NCBI RefSeq assembly: GCF_000149955.1
Contig: NC_030997.1
Location: forward strand, 1,410,714 to 1,474,713
Length of the DNA: 64,000 bases
DNA from: Fusarium oxysporum f. sp. lycopersici 4287
Taxonomy: Eukaryota; Ascomycota; Sordariomycetes; Hypocreales; Nectriaceae
Reading direction: 5' to 3'
Made by a program: the position numbers and the translations under genes. The first letter of the stretch is position 1. Each line of letters begins with the position of its first letter. Shown one piece after another: positions 10,125 to 22,000 of the stretch. The notes below the pieces were generated by a model, which worked only from the letters and a program-made list of their open reading frames with translations, was not told the origin of the DNA and made no database searches.

Positions 10125-11050
10125 ATGGCTCCCCTCCCCTTGCCCGCCTTCTCATCCTTCACCAAATCATGGCATGCTGAGCCATATCCCTTCATCTCAC
10201 CCACAAGACCAGAGCTCTCTGCTGCTGGGAAGAATGTTGTCATCACCGGTGGCGGTACCGGAATTGGTCAAGCTACTGGCATCGCCTTTGCACAAGCTGA
10301 TGCCAAATCCATTGCCATCGTCGGTCGAAGGCTTGACTGCCTTGAAACTTCTGCAAAGGCAATTCAGGCTGCAAACTCCTCAACCCAGGTTCTGTTCGAA
10401 AGTGGAGATGTCACTAAACTTGAGTCCATTAGCACCGCACTCAAGAACATCGTTGAGAAAGTCGGCAAAATCGACATATTCATCACCAACGCTGGCATTT
10501 TACCGAAGGCTGGCCCAGTATACGGGTATGATGAGGCTCAACTCCGTCAAGGTTTCGAAATAAACGTCATTGGCACCTTCAACTCACTCCAAGTATTCCT
10601 TCCCCTTGCAGCTCCAGGCGCAAAGGTCATCTACACCGGCTCTGGCATAGGTCACTGGGCCCCAATGACTGAAGTCCCTGGTGTGTTCAGCTACGCTGCA
10701 GCTAAGGCAGCCGCTTTGAAGATGGTTGACTACTTCGCGTTTGAGAACCCCCACATCCATGTCGTCAGCATCCAACCTGGGATCATTGCGACGGGAATAA
10801 ATCCCGATCTTAGTGTTGGTTTCGATACAGGTTTGTTTACAAAATATGCTAGGAATATCGCCCCAGGAACTAACAGACATCAGTGGAATTACCAGCTCAC
10901 TTCATTGTCTGGCTTACTTCTGTAGAAGCCGAGTTTCTGAAGGGAAAGTTCGTCTGGGCAAATTGGGATGCGCAAGAGCTTCTGGCCAGAGCAGAAGAGA
11001 TCAAGTCAACTATGCTGTTAAGAGTCACCTTGAATGGGGTCGAAATGTAA
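10125..11050 (+). CDS. Short-chain dehydrogenase/reductase (classical SDR)
   Basis: Two exons, 10125-10830 and 10884-11050, with a 53-nt GTTTGT...CAG intron; 290 residues. The cofactor motif is 'ITGGGTGIGQ' (about residues 41-50), 'VGRR' follows beta-2, and 'TNAG' is present. The active site is the Ser of 'YTGSGIGH' with 'YAAAK'. The second exon restores the usual C-terminus ('VELPAHFIVWLTSVEAEFL'). If the intron is not spliced, the protein would end early after about 50 different residues. Its promoter has a TATA box and the paired TCCGCGGA dyad, so it is the best candidate target of the regulator at 7980. Likely an NAD(P)H-dependent alcohol/ketone oxidoreductase acting with the nearby AKR and hydrolase. 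Confidence 0.88.
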
Positions 11051-11339
11051 CTAAGTTCTCTGTGCTGATATAAGCTCTCAGCCACAAGTCTCAACTGCAA
11101 ATAACACATCTGGCTCACAACTTAGACATTATACCACAATGCCTGACCAATTGCTACAGCATAAAGCTGAGTTGAAATGTAACAATGCATTAGGTCACGT
11201 CATATTACAATAACATCACGGATTCAGACATGGGGCTAATGAAGGGTACTAAAAATGTGTAACATTTACAAGGAATTTTTATTAATCTTCCAGTTCGCTA
11301 ATATGATGTACCTCGTGGAAAAATGGAATACCATGAACT

Positions 11340-12826
11340 TCAACTACCGATCGCGTCTTTCCATGGGCCAAACAGAAACTCATGTAAAGTTGGCTCCCTT
11401 TTGTTCTTCGGCCTCTTCTTTGTTTGTCTTGTCCCTGGGACCTTATGCATCATCCTTTCAAGATTCACTTTCGATATCCGAGTATCATCGGCAGGCCACA
11501 TGGTCATTCCAACTTGCATTCCTGGTTCTACGGTGCTTTCCCATTTTTGTATAGGTATTATATCACCGTCAGGACTAGTGATATCATAGTGACCTGCAAG
11601 GACATGTGGACCGATCACATCGACACACATGAACGCTTGTTTGATCAGCTCTTCCATGCCCTGCAGCGGGTCAGTATTGAAATTTTTTCAAGACAGCACG
11701 ATACGACTTGCCTCCCATTTCTGAACAAGGTGGTATGGGAACGTGAACTTGCGGCCAACGGCGTCTTTGAAGCGGATGCCTGCGACATCTCTTTGTGTGG
11801 AACCGGGACTGCCGGGCCTTACTTGTTCTGTTTCAGGTTTGTGTATGGATGTTCCGGTAATCGCTTATTTAGAAAGGCATGTCCAATCTGCGAGGAGAGT
11901 TTCAATGAGAGCTGCACCCGCTCTGGGTTCGTAAATAGCTATCTGCAATTCCGACGGCGTTCGAATCACAAGGGCCTGATTATCGGATGCCGGACCCTCA
12001 GGTCCATTCACGGGACCATGGAAGTGAAGTTCGGGTTCTATACCTTGACTCATGTTCCAATGATTTTCGAATGCAAGGTCAAACAGCCATCGGCCTGTCC
12101 CGTCAGATGACCCATGTTCACGGACCTGAATCTGCCCCCTGGTATCATCATTGTCACTGCCAGAATCGGTCTTCAATTGTTTCGAGGGTCGACTGGTCTC
12201 GAATTGCTGGTTTTCTGAGAGATCAACCAGACAATGACAAGCTGCGTAGGCGAGGTTCTCTGACTGCTGGCGAAGGAGAGGAACCTCTGACTCTGGTTCT
12301 TTCTGCTTGTCTTCATTGGTCGAAGTTGTCTGAGTGACTTGAGATCTGCAAAAGAATCTCGGTTATCATAGTATTATAATAAGATTTGGGAGGTTACTAA
12401 CTGTGCTTCCTTTCTTGTTGTCGCTGCAAGAATTATAACGTTGAGCATCAAGTGAATAGCAGTTTTATGGCTCTCAATTAGTGTGAGCTTGAACTGCGCC
12501 TCCGACCGCTTGAGACTCCAACGAAAGGTCTGAAACCCTTTGCTGCTATCCATTAGTGCATATATATCATCATGAATCGCTGAAAGTCGGCGCATTGCTG
12601 ACTTGATGCGGCGCAGAAGTTTTCGACTGCATAGATCGGCGCTCTCTTGGAGGACGTGACGGAGATCGGAAAGTATGCAAGACAGATCCGAGATGTTGCG
12701 CGCTATCTCTATCATCTCACGCGAGGCACCGCGCGTCGACGAGATGAAATGGTATATCGCTTTTGAGAGCGACGTGCCTGCAGTTGCGATACCTGTAATA
12801 CTGGCGATGATAGACAGAGGGTCCAT
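11340..12826 (-). CDS. Fungal STAND N-terminal domain fused to ubiquitin-like domain
   Basis: Proposed exons on the minus strand: 12826-12402, 12345-11918, 11827-11712 and 11660-11340; 429 residues. The start 'MDPLSIIASITGIATAGTSL' is the helical N-terminal domain found on fungal STAND/NLR proteins. The last third ('FKDAVGRKFTFPYH', 'GMEELIKQAF', 'VIGPHV', 'GHYDI') is the fungal ubiquitin-like domain that commonly follows it; no NACHT is present. Intron 1 is GTTAGT...CAG (56 nt). Intron 3 (11661-11711) is GCAAGT...CAG with a TACTGAC branch site, i.e. GC-AG. Intron 2 (11828-11917, 90 nt, weak GTGCAG donor) is proposed because an in-frame TAA at 11865-11867 must be removed; otherwise the gene has a nonsense codon. 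It may be an adaptor or decoy for NLR-type proteins such as the one at 19-25 kb; that role is inference. Confidence 0.7.
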
Positions 12827-14108
12827 GGCGGCCAGCCGGGGTCAACCAAGTCAATGTCGAATCAAGTTAGCAATGAAATGGCAAAGTTGTTCATTCGAAA
12901 TAATTGAAGGACGGAAATAAGATGGGGGTCTCGGGTGCCTTGTTGTATGCCTTGGCGCCCCAATAACCAATCATGGCGTTGAAATGCACAGCCTGGACTT
13001 TTCGCTATGCCTTACAAATTCTCTCAATAGGACTGCTGACTTGACACCTCTATGCCATGTGGCACAATACACAGTTGCGCAGGCGACTGGGAAAACAGAC
13101 TTCAATCGACAAAATAGAAGCTTTCGGACCAGGCGCCTTTGGTTGTCGAGCTTTACTATAATGAAATGTCTATACATTGTCTCTTCAGCCCTAACAAAAA
13201 CAACTGTCTGCTATACAGCCCCTATAGCTTCACCTGAACCCTTCCGTTCAAAACTGTTGTCGATACCACCTTCTAATCCTTGTCTTTCCAACAGGCTTAC
13301 TACAACAGAGTTCAGAACCTTAGGTATACTATCGACAAAAGGGATCCTTACCTACAGTTCATCTTACTCCCTTGGGCAGTTGCTGCAAGGGCCGATCGGG
13401 AAGCTCTCGCCGACTAGTACATTCGGCCATGGCCTGGCACAACCACGATAGCATGGGTGTGCTTCATAAGACGTCGTTTGGTGACCGCATGAGTAGGTAC
13501 GAGTGGAAACCCAGTAAGAACACATGGTGGAAGCTGGATAACTTGTAATAATTTGAGAGTTTGTGCAGGTGTTTCTTAGTCAATAGCATCATCAGACTAT
13601 GCAGCAACCTCTCGTGCCACCTTTATAGACTTTTGGCAACTTGTAACTACTGACATAGAGCCTCACACGCATGGGGTTTGAGTTGTCATGCCACTTATCC
13701 ATCTTGCCATACAAGTAATAGGTCCGACAGCCTATGAAATACCGACACGCTGCAGAACATGCATGATGGAAGACAATTTTACATCGTAGAAGTTGAAGGG
13801 GCAAGGAATTGATATGATCTGATCGCTCGTGTTCGTGGCTGCCTGCTTCATGAACCAATGATACAATGAGGATGCGCAGCCTGATTTAAGCGATGTGTCT
13901 TACTACCTCTGGCATGCAGCTTACGTTCCTTGGCATATACATATCCATCTGCTGGCAGCAATCATGAGTCCTCAATGACGTAACTTTGTTGTAATTGTGT
14001 TGAAAAGACAGACCCTAATGATAGCAAGATTGATAAGGGTCCGTGAAATTGAGGTACCAGCGCTAACATATCCAGGCAATGCAGAGGCATTTCTTTCTAT
14101 ACCACGCC
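12827..14108. other. Intergenic stretch with only doubtful small frames
   Basis: A 155-codon + frame (12984-13451) and an 88-codon - frame with six cysteines (13592-13858) are present but show no recognisable family. A 40-codon + strand stretch around 13430-13548 (rich in Trp and His, ending 'WWKLDNL') also reads like protein but has no clear start. I cannot support a gene here; a decayed small secreted-protein gene is possible. Confidence 0.35.
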
Positions 14109-15464
14109 CTAAACACCGCTACTATCCTCCTTTGCCTTAGCATCCGCCATCTCCTTCATGTGCCGTCGCTTCCTAGCCTCCCAAAGAGGATACACGCAAA
14201 GACATGACGCGAAAAGAATGGTCACACCATTCCAAATCTGCGCACCCAGAAATGCACGGTTATTCTGACCACCGTGAGCCTCATCAGCTGCCAGCGCAAT
14301 TGGAGGCCCGATCAATGCTCCAAATCCTGCCGCACCATAGACGATTCCCATTCGAGTACCAATGACAGCCAGTGAGGGACATAGGTATGGGATGATAAAA
14401 GCAGGCAAGGTCGTGACTGCACCAGAAAAGAAGCCATACAGGATGAGGAAGACAGTGAAGCCGCCCAAGTTATGGACTGCAATCCAGCACAGAGCAAGGA
14501 TGCCAGATACCACGACGTTGAACATGAGAATAGACTCCGCTCCCAAGATTTTCTTATCCACTATAGCCGCAGGTATGATTCGACCTAGAGCTTGGGCGGC
14601 GTTGAGAACGGACAACATGTAATATGAGAGATCCTCTGAGACGGGATGGTCAAGACCCAATAAACCAAAAGAGGGAGTGAGAATATATGGCACGAGGAAG
14701 CCCAGCCATATAAAGAAGGATACTAACGTGAAGAAAATGAAGGCTTTGTCCTTGAGGATCGACTTGTCGAAGAGTTGTCGTGTTGGCTTTTTGGCTGCTT
14801 GGGTGCTGGGCTTAATGAGTATGGCCGCGAATGTCAAGGTGAAGAGGGTAATGAAACCAATTGCCCTGCAAGCCCAGCCAAAGCCACCAGAGTCCAGCAA
14901 ACGGCGAACTACAATGGGGTAAATGACACCACCAAAGGATCCTCCTGCCGTTGCACAGCCAAGTGCCAGACCGCGCCGCGTCGTGAAATATAGAGGGATC
15001 ATGGCAACGCTTGGAATGTACAACAGCCCAGTACATATACCTCCAAGGACACCCCACGTCAACATGACTTGATAGTATTGCGTCGATAAACTCAGCATCA
15101 TAAGTGCAAAGGTGAGCATGAGACTCGAGGCGACGAGGATGGGATAGAAGTATCCTTGATCAAAGAGCGGGCCGGAGATAACGCCGATGATGAGAATCAA
15201 GGAGACTTGGAGTGTACCGATCCATGATATCGCAGACGAGGAGTGTTGTCGAAGCAGGGTCGTTTCGTAGTATGTTTGAAACACGCCGAAGCTGTTTGCT
15301 AAACCGAAGTTGTTGAGGTTTATAAGGAACGAGCCGAGGACTTGAAGCCATGCTGTCAGTCCGCCATCAGGAGGAGGTTGGCTCGTCGTAGATGGTTTCC
15401 AGTATCGAAAGAGCCCCTTTTCAGGATGTTTTTCTTTTGTCGAGGTTGAATTATCAGAAGACAT
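14109..15464 (-). CDS. MFS transporter, monocarboxylate (MCT/SLC16-like) family
   Basis: Intronless, 451 residues from the ATG at 15464; an open TTG extension upstream is not needed. After a polar N-terminus the 'PPPDGGLTAWLQVLGSF' segment is the hallmark DGG/W motif preceding TM1 of fungal MCT-type permeases. About 12 hydrophobic segments follow, with 'TRRGLALGCATAGGSFGG' between TM4 and TM5 and 'YGAAGFGALIGPPIA' in the C-terminal half. Members carry monocarboxylates or other small acids, and some export secondary metabolites. Its position 3 kb beyond the SDR, on the opposite strand, makes it a candidate carrier for an acidic product of the 4-11 kb enzymes, but no TCCGCGGA site was seen upstream. 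Confidence 0.9.
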   Translation of the reverse strand: MSSDNSTSTKEKHPEKGLFRYWKPSTTSQPPPDGGLTAWLQVLGSFLINLNNFGLANSFGVFQTYYETTLLRQHSSSAISWIGTLQVSLILIIGVISGPLFDQGYFYPILVASSLMLTFALMMLSLSTQYYQVMLTWGVLGGICTGLLYIPSVAMIPLYFTTRRGLALGCATAGGSFGGVIYPIVVRRLLDSGGFGWACRAIGFITLFTLTFAAILIKPSTQAAKKPTRQLFDKSILKDKAFIFFTLVSFFIWLGFLVPYILTPSFGLLGLDHPVSEDLSYYMLSVLNAAQALGRIIPAAIVDKKILGAESILMFNVVVSGILALCWIAVHNLGGFTVFLILYGFFSGAVTTLPAFIIPYLCPSLAVIGTRMGIVYGAAGFGALIGPPIALAADEAHGGQNNRAFLGAQIWNGVTILFASCLCVYPLWEARKRRHMKEMADAKAKEDSSGV

Positions 15465-17248
15465 GTTTGCCAATGATGCCAAGAATCTCTCCAGGTCATT
15501 AAGCTTCTGAGGTTCACAAGCCAGCCTTTATACTACGTCTCTCTAGAGGTCAAAGACCCGTCTGACGCTGCCTGGCCGCAGATCAAACTAGGGTGAGGTC
15601 TTGATACTCCATTTTGAGATAAGTGACAGCGGCAGACGATATGGTTCGCTGTTTTAGGCTTTGCCTTATGAGATAGTGTTGATCATCGTCATGCCTTGAT
15701 CCGTTGAATTGCCTAATCGAGAAAGCTTGTCTCAGTGGAGACACTGATTGATTGGTTGTTGGGGAGTTGGGATCCATTTTCAGGGCACTGACATCATTGC
15801 TGTGTGGGGCAGCTGAAGTCTTGGTTGGGTGTCAGCCGTTGCAAAGTGGTAGAGAAAGGGAGATGCTTCATGTTCTTATAACAACCGAACTGGCTTGGGG
15901 CCAGGATTAATACTGTATACTAGGAGTCTGAGGTTTTTCGGATGCACCTTTACCGGCGATTTTGTGGCCAGAATGTGGCGTTATGACCGTCAACTTGTCA
16001 ATCTAACATGGCATATCGGTTCGACTTCGTGATACTCCACTGACGCTTAGCAGCATAACGATGGCCTTGGTTTGAGCTTACATAAAGCATCAAATACTTC
16101 TTGTTCAAATAAAAAAAGAACATTCTCGATATTCTTCAACAGACCGAGAGCCCAGATCATGGTGGCGCGAGTTGTTGGCGACTGCAAACAATGTTTGTTG
16201 CTTACCCTGTACTTAGCGAATCGACCAAAGAATAAGCCTGTCTCAGCGTCCATGATTCTCGACAGAATAAAATTTTGTCATTCTTGATTAACAGGTCACA
16301 TCTATAGCTATCAATTACGAAGTCATGCACGAAGTTCAAGTAAACCTTCAAACGGACAAGGAATGCCGCAATACAAACCAACCTAACCATCATAATGGCC
16401 AGACATTCGACACTGGGGAAGCTTAAATAGAAGCATAGCTCGACCATTACTCATCCATGAACCTCGCTTAGACGTCTTGGCAGAATTTCTTTCCCACATC
16501 ACGGCGTCCACAGGGTGAACTCGGAGTATTCTCGCACGAGCAGATGTAACGCCGAGAAGCAGACAGTAATTAATTACAATCCATTGGTTAGAATTATCGG
16601 TCTGTCCCTTCAATCTCGCTCTTCCAGCAGGGAACCTTTGGGTTTGCGGGCGGTTTGTACTCCACTATCCACTTTCCATGTGCCGGATATCCGTGTTGAT
16701 CTTTTGCTGACCACGCGAAGAAGCGTGAAAGGTCACGATGATTTGGGGTAGAGGCATTTAACAGGAGCTGTATTACTTTCCATGTTGAAAATGCTCAATA
16801 CGAGATCTATGATATTTTAAGCATATTATCATTTTCCACAGCCTCCTTCTCTATAAACAGATGCAATGGCAAGTCCCGAGTTGCTTCTCGAGGCCATCAT
16901 GGAAACCTCCACGTCCTCGCAGTAAGATGCGGGGAAACACTAGCAGTCACAACAAGCCCCTCATTGGACGGGCAAGTTCATCGGGCAACTAAAACAGGCA
17001 TCTCCGCGGTGGTGCCGTTGGAATGAGGAGAAATAAAGTGGCGAATTCCCCGCAATCGGCACGAAATATCCGTATGGAGGGTGCGGAGAGTACCACTAGA
17101 CCGTGGAGAAGCCTCCGTATTTCCCCGCTGGCTGTAGAGACGATCCCCAACATTTCTTAACCATAAATACAATGCTTCTTTCTCATTGACGAGTTTTGAT
17201 GTTCTGTACCTTTGTGTCGAGTAGGATATCGTTGAGAATACCGTCAAG
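15465..17248. other. Long intergenic region between two transporters
   Basis: About 1.8 kb with no supported gene. A 64-codon - frame at 15583-15777 has an ATG but no recognisable features. TCCGCGGT at 17003-17010, one mismatch from the palindrome near the Zn2Cys6 gene, lies ~240 nt before the sugar-transporter ATG. Divergent promoters of the two transporter genes should lie at the two ends. Confidence 0.4.
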
Positions 17249-18975
17249 ATGAAGTTCACGCTTGGAAACAGAGCCGCTATGGCGGATACGCCTAGCGAGG
17301 TTATGAACTGGCGTTTATACTGGAGTACCTTTGTATTCGGTTCGTAATCTCACCGCAGTCACTCATTCGACAGTTGCTAACTTCTTTGAAAGGTGTTTTA
17401 GGTGCCAGTCGTGGACTTGACGAAGGTCTCGTCGGAGGCATGGTCACGCTAAAAAGCTTCCAAGAAGAATTCGGTCTCGATCACGGATCAGAAGAACATC
17501 AAGCCCAAGTCGAGTCCAATATCACCAGCATGGTTCAAATCGGTTCCATCGCCGGTTCTCTACTTGCATTCTTCCTCTGCGATAAGATCGGTCGTGTTCG
17601 GTCGCTCCAGTTCCTTTGCTTGCTTTGGCTTGTCGGGTTCATCATCGTTGTTACCAGCCATGGAAGCGTGGGACAGGTCCTGGCTGGACGCTTTATTGCC
17701 GGCCTGGGTATTGGCATGACTGTCGTTGTTGGTCCGACATACCTTGCTGAGACAGCGCCACGAGCTGTGCGTGGTATGCTCACCAATATCTTTGCTGGTT
17801 CTGTTTACCTCGGTGTCATGGTTGCGTACTTCAGCAACTGGGGCGCTTCAATCAACATGCCTGACTCATCTCGTTACCAATGGGTTGCCCCCCAAACATG
17901 CCACATTGGCTTCTCAGGGCATGTATTCTTCCCTCACTACTAAGTTCAGCGACTAACCTTTGACAGACTACTTCTGATCCTATCGTTCACCGTCCCCGAG
18001 ACCCCTCGCTGGCTCACCATGAAGGGCCGAAATGAAGAGAGTACCAGAGCTCTCTGCAAACTTCGACAACTTCCAGAAGACCATCCTTTCGTTCAAGCCG
18101 AGTTGTACGGCATCCGCGAGCAACTCGAGCGTGAGCAAGAGGCAATCCTCGGTGTCTCCCGCTGGGGTAAGATTCGAGAGCTTCTTACAATCCCTGCCAA
18201 CCGATACCGCTTTATGCTCGGTTTCATGGCCCAGCTCCTTGGTCAATGGTCAGGAGCTAGCGCTATCACTATCTATGCCGCTGAGTTCTTTGGTGTCCTC
18301 GGAAAGTCTGGCCAGTCTGAGAAGCTCTTCGCTACTTGCATTCTCGGTGTTGTCAAGCTGGTCTCTGCCTATGCATGCGCTTTCTTCCTGGTCGACTTCA
18401 TCGGCCGACGTCGATCGCTATATGCTGGCATTACCCTTCAGACTATCTCAGTCTTGTACATCGCCATCTTCCTCGCCATCGTTGGTACCAAGACACTCGA
18501 AGATGGAACCTTGACCAGCACCCAGAAGCATGCTGGTGTTGGTGCAATCGCAATGCTGTACATTTCAGGTGTTGGCTGGACCATGGGATGGAACTCGTTC
18601 CAATACCTCGTCAACGCTGAGATCTGGCCCCTCCGCCTTCGTGCCCTGGGTAGTTCCATCACCATGTGTCTCCACTTTGCGAATCAGTATGGTAACACCA
18701 AGGCTGTTCCACTCATGCTGCTTCACATGACAAGCAGTGGATTCTTCTTTTTCTGCGCTGCTGTTTGTATCCTCGGTCTCATCTGGGTCTGGGCATTTGT
18801 TCCCGAGATGGCTGGACGATCACTTGAGAGTACTGATGAACTGTTCTCTCTGCCTTGGTACAAGATTGGTCGCTATGGAAACAAGCTGGCGCCTGATAAT
18901 GAAGCCATCTTAGCGAGGGATGAGAAGGCTGAGATGAAGCGAGAGGTGGAGGTGAGCCAGCTAGAACAGGCCTAG
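17249..18975 (+). CDS. MFS sugar transporter
   Basis: Exons 17249-17339, 17393-17918 and 17967-18975; 541 residues. Intron 1 is GTTCGT...AAG (53 nt). Intron 2 must begin at 17919 with GCATGT to keep the frame across a conserved 'HIGFSG/LLLILSF' junction; it ends at 17966 and has a GACTAAC branch site, so it is a GC-AG intron. Sugar-porter signatures: 'GRFIAGLGIGMTVVVGPTYL', 'ETAPRAVRG', 'VPETPRWL', 'DFIGRRRS' and 'VPEMAGRSLE'. A plasma-membrane hexose/polyol:H+ symporter is likely; the substrate is undetermined. It is convergent with the NLR gene and ends only 81 nt from it. Confidence 0.9.
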
Positions 18976-19056
18976 AGATATTTGTCTAGCAAACAAGTTA
19001 CAACTTCTTCCAAATCCGTGACAAGGTAGTAACTTTCAAAATGAACAATTCTAGTT

Positions 19057-22000
19057 TTATACGAAAGCGGCAAAGACTGCTTCGCCTCTCATCATCCTTC
19101 TCAACCCCGCAAGCCTGATACAGTAATCAAGAGTCGACTCTTCCCACCGACGGCCATAAGAGCCTTTCAGTATTGTCGAGTACTGCCTTTTGCCACTCCA
19201 TGGCCTTATAACGCACTCGCCATCAAAAGCATGGTCTCTCAGCTTCTTCTGGTCTTGAAACCTCCCAACCAGTAGCCACCGAGTGATTTCCGGATAAGGC
19301 AGACTACTTTTTACTCCATTGACCATGTCCCCATTCTCATCAGTGTATTCCAGACAGGCGCCTCGTCGGACAAGCAACTTGACCAGTTCAAGATTCCTGA
19401 TAGAAATGGCACACATAAGTGGTGTTCCAAACCATGAGCCCACCCTATTTACGTCTGCTCCAAGGTCTACCAAGAGACTGGTCGTCTTCGCATCGAATCT
19501 GCATACCGCTAAACAAAGCGGTGACCCTCGGTATCTGCCCCTCATGTTTAATAGAACACCCGCGTCCTGGGGTGGTAAAGACTTATATAAACGCTTGATC
19601 TGGCTCGTTGTGCAGAATATGATGGCGCTGTTGAGAATGCTGTCTGGATTTGGTGGATGAGTAGGTAAAGGTCCATCGAGCCACCGGGATTGAGATAGAT
19701 AGTCGACATATTTGCCTTGAAGCAAAGGGAAAGCAAGCATAGGTATTCCGTCATCGCTCGCATGGTGGATATTAAGCCCTTTTGACAGAAGGTACTTGAA
19801 AGTCGCCAGTGATGAACATTGCGCTGCCGTACAAAGCAAATTCGACCCCTCTATGCTCCTATACTGTAGCGAAGATGGTCGCTCTTCTGCCAGGATTTTT
19901 ACTGTGTCCAAATGGCCCATGAAAACAGCCAGTGACATAGCAGTGTTACCATACATGTTCCTAGTTTCAACAAAGGCATTGTGTCGTAGTAGCTCTCTCA
20001 CAACAAGGACATGGTTATTGCTGGCGGCGATGATCAAAGGTGTTTCGTTACGCTTATCAAAAGCATCCACATTAGCGCCTTGATTTATCAAGAACTTTAC
20101 CATCTCGGCATTTCCCACTGATGCAGCAGCTTGAAGTGGTGTTCTATTTGCAAATGCGACTGGATTGTGGTAATTGATGAGAGCTGATTTGAACTGTTCG
20201 GCTGTATCACCGCCAAGGGCGGAATTAAGCTCACCCTTCCATGCGTTGCTGGCTATGTTACTACACTTTGATCATACCTGAACAGGCGCGACTTACTAAT
20301 ATTCGTTGATATTCTCTCTGAACTGACTCAGAATGAGCTTCAGGACATTCAAGTTGTTTTTGACAATGGTCTGGTAAATGGCGTCAACAAGCTGTACGCG
20401 CGTGATTGACCGTGACTTCAAAGCAGCTGATAGCAATTTATCAATAAAGGATGATGAATCCATGGCAATGACGGCATGAGAGAATAGGTGCTGAGTTGTG
20501 TGGCGTTTGCAGAAACAGCTGTTTGTGCTTGCACCCTCGTCGAGTAGCCAATTGACGATGACGGGTTTCTGAGCTCTTATAGCGGTGAAGATAGGGGGAC
20601 AGGAGTGACAACTTGGCAAAGGCTGGTTAATCAAACACCCTTGACTGACAGCAATTTTGCACTGCTCAAGATTGCCATTCATAATGGAATCTTCAAATCC
20701 TCGTCTTCGGGCAAGCTTTAGTCCTTCATTGGATGTCAAATCCTTTATCATATCTCCTGTGGCTGCAACCTGGCCTCGGGGAAGGGGGGAGCCTGACGCT
20801 AGTAACAACGAGGCAAGCTCGTTGAAACCAGTCTCGAGCGCATAATCGACTGCAAGCTTCCCTTCATGATCTTGAGCAGAGAGATTTATCCCCTGATCTA
20901 ACAACATCAGACAGCAAGCCATAGACCCCCTCATCGCTGCATAGTGAAGCGCAGTTCTTCCGTAGGGAGTGCTGATATCGATATCAAAGAAGTGATTTTC
21001 GAAGAAGTATGATAGGAAGTCCGGTAAGTCAGCTGAAAAGTGTAGTAAACTGACTTCGTGGTCAAGTATCTGTTTCCTTGTCTTTGCCTCGTCCGTGCTT
21101 GTCCATGTGGCACATGGAGCAAGCTGCCATTGGGAAGGACTAGAAGACTTTTCGACTATCCACTTGAGTATATCAAGCTGGCGGTTGGCGATGGCCCATT
21201 GGGGGATTCCCCAGCCATGAGAGTCAACCGCAAAGGGGTCGTGTCCAATATCCGATAGGCACTTTACCAGTGATAAGTCGTTTTGTTTTGCAGCCTCAAT
21301 GATCAACGGTGTTGCAGGGGTGATAGATGAGTGAACTAGTCCCTTTTCGTCTAGTGCTTTGATCAGGGATGTCTTATCTAGGCTTGAACCTTTGACAACC
21401 AGCTCGAGTGGGCTTTGGCCAGTCAGGCCAATAGCGTTGATACTTTGAGAAGTAACATTCTCCAGAATGGCCTTGAATGTTTCGATATTTGCTTCTCCAC
21501 ACGCTGTCTCAAATAGTGACGTTGGGCTGCTTGACATATCCTCAGGGACCCGTCGATGAAGGTCAACACCGAGATCAATGAGCTTAACTATAACTTCTGG
21601 ACTGGCCCTCGACATAGCTAACTTGAAGAAACGGTAACTATCGTCGACAGCCTGAAGCGAAATATTAAATTTTGAAGAGTCCATGACTTGGGACAAAAGA
21701 GTGAGAATCGATGTTGAACAGAAATGATATCTTGTCCAATACTTCAGGGATCCGAATAGTGGAACTAAGCCAGATATCTTCCTTGTGCTCTCATACGAAG
21801 AAAGAATACCGTGATTGAAGAGCGTTGCCAGATCTCTAGAGAAATAATAATAGCATTCACTGGGGACAAAGATATCAACTTTGCAGCAGATGTCCTCCAC
21901 CTCCAGGCCAGCACAAACAAGTTGCCAGGCGTGCTTCACTTCTCCAGCGTTTGAAAACTCATGGTCCTTTGGGATGAGAATCTTCAGCATTTCGGGATCC

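Noticed and set aside
12984..13451. 155-codon + frame with a possible leader near 13159
   Set aside because: No family features, no clear intron solution and no stable hydrophobic leader at the first ATG; kept only as a doubtful stretch.
15583..15777. 64-codon minus frame beginning with ATG
   Set aside because: Short, no motif, in a promoter region; could be chance.
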